NCBI GenBank assembly: GCA_963966185.1
Contig: CAWZYM010000014.1
Location: 102,501-166,500 of the forward strand
Origin: Rhabditoides inermis
Taxonomy: Eukaryota > Nematoda > Chromadorea > Rhabditida > Rhabditidae
Direction: 5' to 3'
Length of the DNA: 64,000 nucleotides
Positions 55,358-64,000 of this stretch are shown piece by piece. Both the position numbers and the translations under genes were made by a program. The notes below the pieces were generated by a model that had not been told where the DNA came from, made no database searches, and worked only from the letters and a program-made list of their open reading frames with translations. How positions within the stretch are numbered: the stretch's first letter is position 1; each line of letters starts with the position of its first letter.

Positions 55358-55982
55358 GAGTTGTTATTAACAAAGTAAATATATAAAAAATCTTGTTATA
55401 AGGAATATCATATTGTTTCTCTTTAAACGATGAGTTACCCTCAAACGACTCCCGATATGTCTTTCGATTTGCTTACGAATGACTTCAAACGACTCCAAAC
55501 GTTCGGATTACTTCGCATATGTTTTCGAGGAGACTGACCGCGCCTCTACCATATATGTTTTAATAAGAAGATTGAACCAAAGAAATTGCAGCTTTGTAGT
55601 TATTTATTCAGAAGACACGTTCAGATACATTCATGGCGCTCCTCGGAAATAAAAAAAAAATCTACTAACTAAAAAGTTAATGAACCAATGACATTGCTAC
55701 ATAGCAAGTTCAAAACAACTCGAAAACGTATTGGAATGAGTTCATCTTCGGCACAAATGAGACACGATGGCGGAAGCAGCGAGAATAGAGCAATAGCAAT
55801 CTGCTATACGACGGCAAATTCGAAAGCGTTCGAATTGAAACATTGAAATATCAAACTAGCGACAATCACACACCAATGCAAAAATCAGCAGCTATATTAT
55901 GCGAGCGAGCGAGAGACAAGCTGATTGGAGACAGAGAGGTACCCGTGGCGAGATGAGGGGGCGGGGCGCCGGGAGGCGTGGT
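55358..55982. other. Intergenic, no feature seen
   Basis: A/T-rich sequence between the inverted-repeat element and the small peptide gene. Nothing supported. Confidence 0.5.
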
Positions 55983-56306
55983 CTAGAGCCGCTGGTGGCG
56001 GAGTCGGCGCGCGAGGACGGCCAAAATGTCGGGGAGGACGGACTGTCGGGGGACACTGCGCTTGACGAGAGTCGTGCAACAGCGTGTGCAGCGCGCCTCC
56101 ATCTGAAAGGAAGGGAGTGAGAGAGGGGAGAGAGAGAGGGAGAGGGAGAGAGAGAGGGGGGAGGGAGAGAGAGAGAGAGGGAGGGAGGGAGAGAGAGGGA
56201 GAGAGAGACTCACCGTGGAAGGATAGGGACAGCGCGGACCGCACCCGCAATCCTGTGCGGCTGCCAGCGCGATCAGAGCTAGCAGAAGAAAAATCACGAT
56301 CCGCAT
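55983..56306 (-). CDS. Small secreted Cys-rich peptide precursor (70 residues)
   Basis: Family not recognised. Minus-strand exons 56306-56214 (31 codons, phase 0) and 56102-55983. Residues 1-17 are a clear signal peptide (MRIVIFLLLALIALAAA). The mature part has a CGCGPRC cluster and a CTRCC cluster, six cysteines in all, then a dibasic KR (TTLVKRS) and a basic hydrophobic tail. This could be a processed peptide or a small disulphide-bonded extracellular protein. The intron 56213-56103 is largely GA/CT microsatellite. An in-frame upstream ATG (56357) is less likely, because a TATA box at about 56365 puts transcription initiation downstream of it. Confidence 0.7.
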   Translation of the reverse strand: MRIVIFLLLALIALAAAQDCGCGPRCPYPSTVSLSLPLSPSLPLSLSPSPLSLSLSLSLSPLSLPSFQMEARCTRCCTTLVKRSVPRQSVLPDILAVLARRLRHQRL

Positions 56307-56362
56307 TCGTGTAGTAGGCTGCAGAGAAAGTTGTTTGGTTATTACGAAACGTGGCACATCAC

Positions 56363-56374
56363 GTTATATATAGT
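56363..56374 (-). promoter_or_regulatory. TATA box of the small peptide gene
   Basis: TATATATA-like sequence on the minus strand, about 60 bases before the start codon; initiation would fall near 56338. Confidence 0.45.
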
Positions 56375-56399
56375 TAACGGACGCGACAGTTTGTGGAAA

Positions 56400-59300
56400 T
56401 GACCGGAAACGGCGCGATAAGGACCGCAGTGGAGAAGAAAAGAGTATAATGCGACGAAAACTGCGTCAACAGACCGCCTTGATAGTGAAAGAGTGTGTGT
56501 CCATCACAGCACAAATGTCGAGTACTATTTTGTGGGTTATTTGGTGACTGATATGCTCGCGCATTCATGGGATACGGAAAGTGACGAGATGCCGGCAATA
56601 ACAAGGGAGAAGATAGAGATGATGATGTGTGCATAAGCGATTATATTGTCCTAGAATAAGAACAAGTGCGCAGAGTTCAGGCGAGAACGAAACAAACACG
56701 ATTTGGGTAGTCAATCACACGCGAGAGACAAAGCGGTGTACTGTATCGATAGGAGAGAGTGGAGCTATCACAACCGAGTATCCGGGTTGGCGAGAGACGA
56801 GAGAAGCGGACTCCCGGACGCATCAGAAAGACATAAAGCTGCCGTGTCGTGATTATTGGCTTGATTGATTAGTGATATGATAGTGTGCGGAGGGGGGGGG
56901 GGGAGTTGGTGCGAGTAGTTCGAGACCGGGACTGATTGCCGGCGCTGCCTGTCCGGAAAGGCCCCTTATATCAATTCCTTATCGCGCGCTTGTCTTTGGA
57001 CTACCACGTCACAAGAGCCGTCCAAAGAACCGAGCGTTGAAAAATTTTACGGCAAGTTGAGTCAATGCGTTTTTTTTTCAGGGATTCGGAACTATTATTG
57101 GTAGTTAGGGGGTGCGTCGAGGGTGAGTGTCTGAGTCACACTTCTTACACTTACCCCCCCCCCCCCCCCGCATCATTGGGAAGCCATTACTGTGCTTGAC
57201 CTTTTAGCGATCAGAGAACGTTCCAAAGCTCTCTATCCAATATCGGTTCATATATGAACACCGCGTGAATTGGAAAATTGGTAGCAGTCTTCTGCGAAGG
57301 TAACCCGCAGAGTTATTTCCAAATAGGCGAGAGCAGTAGCTCGTTGCAAAATCGTTGGGCTATGGTGTAGTGCCATCCTTCGACCCCTAGTAATCTCTTG
57401 AATCGGGTGGGGGGACATTTATCTACATTTATTTATATGTAGACAAATGATTAGCACTGGTTTCCACTTCTCACATACGCAGTTCGCTGTGGGAACTTTT
57501 CAGACAACACAAACCAGAAACCAGACTCTACTTTCGAGTTTTCGAGTACACGATAAGAAGACAGAACATAATATGAGATTATGGTAGAAACTACAAGATT
57601 CTATATGGTATGTGAGATGAGTGATTCTAGATTCTCGAACTAGAATTAACAAAAAAACCAAACAAAAACGTATGAGTATGTTGTATGGGAGATTTATGTG
57701 ATTGGCAGAATGTCAAGGAGTGATCGAACGAACGTTTGATCGGAGAAGATCTATAAAGAGCTACTGGTGCTATTATCTCTTGTGGTTTGTATATAGGGGG
57801 CGGGTGCGGTGCGCATTTACGCAGTCTCGTTGCGCCGCTGACGTCACATCACTTATCTCCTCAGCTTCATCGTGTTCACTTCTTCTCACTTACGTACATA
57901 CGGTAGTGGTTTACGATATGTGCTGACTGCCTGGGCCAACTTCAAAGCCGGAGGGCGCGATAAAGACGAGAAGATAACTGGGGTACGGTAGAATCGATGG
58001 AGAAAGACACGTCGTAAAGAGAATAATCAATTATCACAGCACGATAACAGTACACGATGTAATGTTGGTAAACAACGAGTGTTTCATTTCAGAATTATCC
58101 GATGAGGTTCAATATCTTACAGTAAACAGTATGCGTGCGGTAGATCAGGGTTGACTTACGGTGTGATCAGTATTTTCAAAACCTTTGAAACTGTAACGCC
58201 TTCAAAACGCTCTGTTCTGCTTGGTTTCGAAAAGAATTGTGATCGGAGATTTGAAGAAGCATAAACAATAATATGACACGACGAACGGAAGCGCCCCAAT
58301 ATAGCCAACTCCAGTAATAGCCTTCTCTGCAAGCGATGAGTGACGGGGGGGGGGGAGGGGTGAAAGAAGGAAGAAAGGAATACACCATGAATGGAATATA
58401 TCCAGTAATGCCTATCCTATATATACGTACACTACTGTAGTTGAACATGTGGGTGTGGGGGGAGATTGGGTCAAAAAAGGTCAGAGTGAAGGCGTGAGGG
58501 GAGAGAGGTGTAAACAGAGACGGTAGTGAAAGTGCGAAAGTCGGCGGAAGTGGCGCAGTGATGCTTAGAGTGCCGCGCGTGCCACCAGTAACCCGACGCC
58601 TCTCATCCAAAAAGTCCAAGAAAGCGAATCCGAAGAACCGCCAATTTCTACTCTCTCCCTCTATTTTTAGCCGTGACGCGCATCCCACGGAAATGCGAAT
58701 GGGTGAGCTAATGAGCTGGTGAGATTTGATTTGATAGGCCAATGTAGATCAGTGAACACTGGGAAACTTTTAGAAACGCGCAAAAAGTGTCAAATGTTTG
58801 AAGACCACGGAATATGCGGTTTTATGATAGCTATTCTCGGAACGACATTCCATCACTCGATTTATTCGGTGATGGCGCAGACTTTGCTCCCAGATAGGGA
58901 CGACTGGGACGTTTGGTATTTGGTAATTTCGCCATATCTCAGTCAGTGGATCGTAAAACGCGCTTTGCTTCTGCGGGGGAGGATATCGGGTCAGGACGCG
59001 CTCTATCTAGCCACTATCGCAAACCGGAACTCTAGCACAACAAACTGTCTATAACTACTGTTTATTGGTACTGATGAACTGGTGAAGTGACTTGGTAAAT
59101 CACCAGAGATCAGCGTAATCAGAGTGGATCATACGCGCATGACTCATATCGCAAGTAGCGCAACTTTTCGAAACACGCCAGGCGCGCGCTGCAAAAAGGC
59201 TTGCACCAATCGGTGATTAGCCGGGTTTATTAGTGACGATAAGGTGAGGTGATGTAAGAATAGCGCGCGCCCCGCCTGAAATTCGAAGTGATGATGCGAG

Positions 59301-59596
59301 AATGCGGGGCGGGAGCTGATGACATTTGCGAAATCACGTCACGATCACCTCTTTGCGCGATCACGATCACCTCTCTGATAATTTGCGCGGTTCCGGTAGT
59401 AGCGGGGAGCATCCGTTGTTGTTTTTCCCTCATGATAAACTACACTCGAGCGCGACTAAAGGATCTGTCAACTAGATACCCGGCTGCCGAGATTTGCATG
59501 GATTGGAGCGAGACGCGTGGACTCGGTGATTAGCATGTCCTTGTCTCTCCAACTCTCCTCTCCCTGTCCACCCACCCCTGTCATTCCCCGCCCCCA
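56400..59596. other. Intergenic interval
   Basis: No supported gene. It contains homopolymers (G run near 56891-56902, C run near 57157-57170, G run near 58346-58354) and one TGACGTCA at 57839-57846. Two open frames (58176-58742 minus, 58719-59054 plus) show no family features. Confidence 0.5.
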
Positions 59597-60751
59597 ATGT
59601 CTCCGCCCTCTCCCTCTCCCTCATTCGCCGCGCTGAACGCTAACCACTCTGCCGAGGAGGCCGAGCCGCCCTCTCTATCGCTCGTCGCCCTCGATCAGGT
59701 GCGACTCCGCTCCCTCTGACCACGCCCCCTTTCTAGACGATCGTCGTGTTCGACCTGGACCAGCCGCGCAATGCCAGCCAGCAGCTCGCGATCAAGCGCG
59801 GCGTCACCGAGATGGGTGCGCGCGTATCGATTGATTATCGATTGATTATCGATTGATTGCACAGGATCGATTGCGTGGCGGGTGCAGACGAACGCGCCGA
59901 CGCGCTACATTGTCGCGCCGAATGCCGGAGTGATCAAGGACGATCAGGCTCAGTCGGTGAGATGGAGGGAGAGAGAGGGAGAGAGGGAGAGAGGGAGAGA
60001 GGGAGAGAGGGAGAGAGGGAGAGAGGGAGAGAGGGAGAGAGAGGGACTTTTCCAGATCATGATCGAGCTGGTCGACAACCGCTACAACCCGCAGCACAAG
60101 ATGATTGTTCAAGCGATTCGACTGCCCGACGGAGAAGAGGCTCAGGCTTCTGCGGTTGGCACTCTCTCTCCTCTTTCTCTTTCTCTCCTCTTTCTCTCTC
60201 TACTCTCTCTCTCTCTCTCTCTCTTCTTTCTCTCTCTAACCCCTCTCTCTAGATCTGGAAGTCTGACGCCGCCGCGAACCCGTCGAACGTGCAGACCATC
60301 CAGCTGGAGCTGAGCACCACCCTCATGAACCTCGACCACACTGCGCATATGGGTACAGACGAGGTATCGATTGATTATTGATTGATTATTGATTGATTAT
60401 TGATTGTTTATCGATTGATTATCGATTGAATGCAGAACGCCAACCAGTCGACGTCGCTGTCGTGCCTTCTGGAGAGTACGGCGACCGGCGCCGGCAGGGT
60501 CAAGGAGCTGGAGGGTGCGTGCGAGGATCTGTTCTTCCCGCCAATTCTCCAGTTCAAATCGCTCACTCGCTCTCAATGCACCTTGTGCTTAGCCTACGCC
60601 CAGCTCCATATTCGCCACGTCTCTGAGAGAGTCGAAAGAGATGTTGGTTGCAGACCTGCTGTCTATGCTGGAGGCGGACACTGCGCAGCTGCGCCGCAAC
60701 ACCCAGCAGACCGAGCTTCTCAAGGAGGTGCTCGCAAAGCAACTGCAGGTG

Positions 60752-60803
<52 letters not shown>

Positions 60804-61133
60804 ACGAGACATGTCCCCGTCTATTGAGATAGCATAGTCACGTAGTGAAGGCTGTATGTGAGAGAAGAGAAGGCAGACGGAATAGACTTGTCCCCGTCTC
60901 TATTGAGCCACATAGTACATAGTCACATAGTGTTAGTGAAGTAGACATCTCTATTGTAGTCCCACTCTCTAATATGAGTGAAAGACTGCAGGATTCCGTG
61001 AAAGACTGCAGGATTCCGAAAAACATTGAGATTTTTCTTTTCAGGCCAAGACCGATATGATTGCCGATTTGGAGCGGCGACTCGCTGAGGCCGAGGCCAC
61101 TCAGCAGAAGCTGCGTGCGCAGATAGTGAGCGA

Positions 61134-61164
<31 letters not shown>

Positions 61165-61213
61165 TCTCTCTTCTCTCTCTTCTCTCTCTTCTCTCTCTTC
61201 TCTCTCTTCTCTT

Positions 61214-61265
<52 letters not shown>

Positions 61266-61362
61266 ACGCTCTCCCTCCTAGACTGCCGATGAGAGTGAGC
61301 TTCGCGAGCTGCAGGACAAGGAGCGTGCCGCCGGCGCTCGCAACAACTGCTCCATCCAGTAG
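59597..61362 (+). CDS. MSP/VAP-like protein with coiled coil and C-terminal CaaX-type box
   Basis: Major-sperm-protein fold protein of the VAP type, the fold that binds FFAT-like motifs at membrane contacts. Exons 59597-59698, 59737-59815, 59865-59956, 60056-60154, 60253-60363, 60436-60514, 60639-60748, 61045-61125, 61282-61362 join in phase: 277 residues. Residues 34-150 are the MSP domain (VVFDLDQP, IAWRVQTNAPTRYIVAPNAG, then a C-terminal strand). Residues about 185-265 are a coiled coil. There is no C-terminal membrane helix as in true VAPs; the protein ends NNCSIQ, a CaaX-type box, so prenyl anchoring is possible. Introns are very short (one of 38 bases) or made of GA/CT and GATT repeats. 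The ATG at 59597 follows a C-rich leader; 59537 starts another frame. Confidence 0.82.
59966..60046. repeat. (GGGAGA)n-type array in an intron
   Basis: Purine array of about ten GGGAGAGA-like units filling intron 59957-60055 of the MSP-domain gene. Other tracts in the same gene: CT at 60158-60250, GA at 60755-60803, CT at 61136-61264. Confidence 0.88.
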
Positions 61363-63274
61363 ACACTTTCGTGCCGGGACCCATTCCCGTTTAAAATAGA
61401 TTATTCGCGCGTTACATGTGACTTTCGAAGAGACGACGTTTTGATACCACTACTATTCTTACAGATTGTGTTGTTTTTGTTCGCTTAAATGTTCCAATTA
61501 TAAATGTGTTTTTGTTATGAATAGATGAATGGTCGAGTACGCCGTTGCGGCATGGTTGATTAGAATTATCCGCTACTTTATTCTCTCACTGTTGTCCCGC
61601 TGTTCGAGAGCTGTCAGCGAATAGACTAGTAGATCGAATTCATACATATTATATCTATAATAATGAAATCGGATGCAACCCTGGAAAACATCGGCTGAAT
61701 CTGATTTATATTCATTTGCAAACTGAATGTAGAAAACACAGTCTTATCAATCACCTATGAAAAATCTGGATGGAATTGGCAAAAGTTTTCTTCCGTGAAA
61801 TATTTAAACCCCAAGCTCTCAACTCAGTGAGCTCTAACCACTACACCACGACGCTATCTCTGCACAATGCGAGAGAGAGGTATGCCCTGAATTGACCATC
61901 ATCAACCACTCCTCACTCGATAAAAAAGTAAACTAATGAAACGTACAAATGATTATTCAACTGGATTTCAATCAAAAAGGATATGTCTCATGTCTAAAAG
62001 ATCATGATTCACGAATAGGGTACAAAATTCGTTGATGCGAAGAAAGCCGTTCGCAGCTTCACTTCGAGAGATGGACTAAGACGTGCATGGTTTGACAGAA
62101 TCACTCACGTAAGATGCAAAGTGGTACGCGTTTTTCGCGGCGAGTTAGGCCGGCTCTAGCGGGACAGCCTGCCGAGGCTGCTCACAAACCCTGGGCCCGA
62201 GAGAAAAGAGTGGCGAGTGACTGGGCAATGCTGCATGGTAAAGTCGCTGAGTAGTCTTCCTCTGTTACTCCCGTTCAACTGCTTGTGGATTTGCATTTGC
62301 CCAGCAGTAATCGAACAACCCGGGTGCGAACAGTTTGACATGTTTCATAACCTACCATATTTCACTAGCTGACTCACTGTCACGTATCGCATCTACAATA
62401 GGGACCACAATGCGATTTTCAAATATTTGGATATAGTATAGCAATGAGTTCATAAATGTGGTCCATTTAAAGCTGATTTCAAAAATATATAATGCTCGTA
62501 GGGTTCATAGTTCACATTGCGCTCTAATTCCGCACGGCGCCGCGCACCCGAGCGCGCGCGCACATAGGGAAAGTGCGACAGAGGGCGGCTAGATCAAAGC
62601 ACTGATGACGTCATCGATAAAAAAAATAATGAACATATCCGTTTATAATAGTACCACTAGGTTTTGTTTGACTGTAATCGTTAAGTACTCGATGAAATAC
62701 GTCTCTTAATTTAGCATTTTTCATTACTCACTTTGAGCGATGGCGGCTAGATCAACAAAATATGACGTCATCGTATCACTTTTTACCGATTTTAACTACT
62801 TTACAGGGTACATGATCCCATAAATGAGATACCGTTAGAATCAGCGCGAAATGGCGAATCGTTCTATGCTAATAAGAGCACGTCATGTGTCCAGTGAGAA
62901 AATGTTACATGATTTCGCCGGGCTCTCTGCAACTCACGTTGTGGTTCCTACATCTACAATTCGATGCCCGATGTGTCAGAAAGAGGACCGGACGCAAAAC
63001 ACTCATTTAAACATGACGAATGCGTTCATATCTGATGTATTCATAATGACTATTAATCACGTCTGGAATTCACTTCGCGATGTTTCCATTCATGCTTGAA
63101 TCGCAATGTGTTCGCTTCAAAGTGATCACGTATTCAAATGATGACATGATGAGGCGCCGTATACCGAGTCTGCACCGGCCTGTTAATTTAGTCAATTTAG
63201 TGTCCGAACTAGTCCATAAAGAGTTTGTCAAGTTGTTCGTTCGTGATGCGGTACTGATGTGTGTTGCTTTTGAG
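61363..63274. other. Intergenic or first-intron interval before the coiled-coil gene
   Basis: No exon is supported. It contains a tRNA-like stretch on the minus strand (61806-61860) and two copies of a motif joining ggcggctagatca to TGACGTCATCG (62584-62615 and 62742-62772). Confidence 0.5.
61806..61860 (-). other. tRNA-derived fragment (SINE or tRNA relict)
   Basis: The minus strand reads gtggtgtagtggttagagc, a good tRNA D-arm/A-box look-alike, then a short hairpin. The expected T-arm is replaced by GGGTTTAAATAT, a poor B box. It does not fold as a complete tRNA. Confidence 0.35.
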
Positions 63275-64000
63275 TGCGCGAGCGTGTTCCGGAGCTGCAG
63301 TCGCGGATGCAGGAGGAGCGCTCGAGGATCGAGGAGCAGGAGTGTGTGGCTGCCATCCAACTGGACGCGCAAAACAACATCCAGAAAGGTATGTCCGCAA
63401 TATATTGCTGATATGTCTTTTTTTTTATTTTTTTCATTTCTGTGCCTAGATCTTGATACTGGAGCGCTCGGTGGCGTTTGCCAAGGAGCTGGACGCGTTG
63501 ACGACGGACAAGAAGAAGGATGAACGAACTGCTCTGCAAAGAGAGCTCCAGTCTCTTACGAATAGCGTGATCGGTGTCCGAGCGAATAGGGTGAGTGAGA
63601 TGAATTGAATACACATCATCATATAGTCACTCATATATTGATTAGGTTTGTGATTGCAGGCAGAATTGCGTGCGGAGTGTGATCTTCGACTGAGCATGGC
63701 TCGGGAGGAGTGCGAGCGGTCGGAGAGACGGGCGGCGGATCTTCGGGATGAGGCCATCGAGCTGACACACCGTGTGTCCGCCATCGACGAGGCTCGTGCG
63801 CGCGAGGAGATGGAGAAGAATAAGCAGGCCGCTATGATGGTGAGCGCGGTAATGTACATGGGTGTCGAATGGTTCATGTGCAGGAGGCGCAGATGGAGAG
63901 AACCCGGATTGAGTTGGAGCGTCAAGCTGAACGGGAGCGACATGCGAAGCAGTTGGCGGCGGCGCGGGAACGTGAGGAGCGGGTGCTCGCCAGCGGACGC
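63275..64000 (+). CDS. Coiled-coil protein, internal fragment
   Basis: Not assigned to a family. Probable exons 63275-63388, 63450-63590, 63660-63839 and 63884-64000 (runs off the window). The translation is a long heptad-like coiled coil: ELQSRMQEERSRIEEQE, then LERSVAFAKELDALTTDKKK, AREECERSERRAADLRDEA and ERERHAKQLAAAREREER. Rich in Arg/Glu/Gln/Ala with no other domain. Phases fit at the last two junctions but not between 63388 (phase 1) and 63450 (needs phase 0), so either a boundary is wrong or a base is missing or extra in the first exon. A ciliary or centrosomal coiled-coil protein such as FBF1 is possible but only a guess. Confidence 0.65.

Noticed and set aside
58176..58742. 188-codon minus-strand open frame
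   Set aside because: Unusual composition, no signal or domain, overlaps an opposite open frame at 58719-59054; both look like chance.
62155..62340. Second tRNA-like patch (minus strand, gttgttcgattactgc)
   Set aside because: Only a weak T-loop resemblance; no D-arm or acceptor stem pairs with it.
62851..63099. 82-codon open frame with a CPMCQ motif
   Set aside because: One CxxC motif is not enough; no second pair for a zinc site and no splice support.

Overview
The window looks like nematode nuclear DNA, most likely from a rhabditid with very intron-dense genes (a diplogastrid such as Pristionchus would fit, but the species cannot be proved here). Genes are split into many 50-270 base exons by mostly short GT-AG introns. 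Several genes match recognisable nematode proteins: AHA-1/ARNT, SPT-16, FRM-1/protein 4.1, and an M14 carboxypeptidase with an ShKT tail. From memory, the C. elegans aha-1, spt-16 and frm-1 genes all lie on chromosome I, so the block looks like a piece of that ancestral linkage group. (GA)n/(CT)n microsatellites and GATT repeats are everywhere outside exons.

Layout: 126-3889 (+) M14 carboxypeptidase with ShKT domain, 5' end missing; 5590-7782 (+) aha-1; 7987-8670 (-) mitochondrial ribosomal protein mL43; about 9509-11517 (+) ABHD4/5-type alpha/beta hydrolase; 12185-16844 (+) spt-16, FACT subunit; 17131-18126 (-) COMMD4; 18127-26845 an 8.7 kb non-coding, CT-rich interval; 26846-53747 (+) frm-1, protein 4.1 homologue; 53748-55982 its 3' end and a MITE-like inverted-repeat element; 55983-56306 (-) a 70-residue secreted Cys-rich peptide precursor; 59597-61362 (+) an MSP/VAP-like protein ending in a CaaX-type box; 63275-64000 (+) the start-less and end-less middle of a coiled-coil protein.

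The most striking object is in frm-1. Between the exons for the FERM/FA module and those for the conserved 4.1 C-terminal domain sits one exon of about 18.0 kb (29318-47321). It holds about 13.4 tandem, nearly identical 1143-base (381-residue) units, each made of two diverged half-units, flanked by older decayed copies of a shorter motif. The exon has phase 0 at both ends, so skipping it would leave an ordinary 4.1 protein of about 751 residues, while including it gives about 6750 residues. One unit carries two single-base losses in homopolymers that break the frame; they look like consensus errors or a recent lesion. I know of giant repetitive exons in ankyrin genes, but I do not know of this one in a 4.1 gene.

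The genes are not a functional pathway; they are ordinary neighbours with separate housekeeping or structural roles (transcription, chromatin, mitochondrial translation, lipid hydrolysis, membrane skeleton). Convergent pairs (aha-1/mL43, spt-16/COMMD4, frm-1/small peptide) are separated by 0.2-2.2 kb. Exon coordinates were read by eye from splice signals, phase and family similarity; no search was run.
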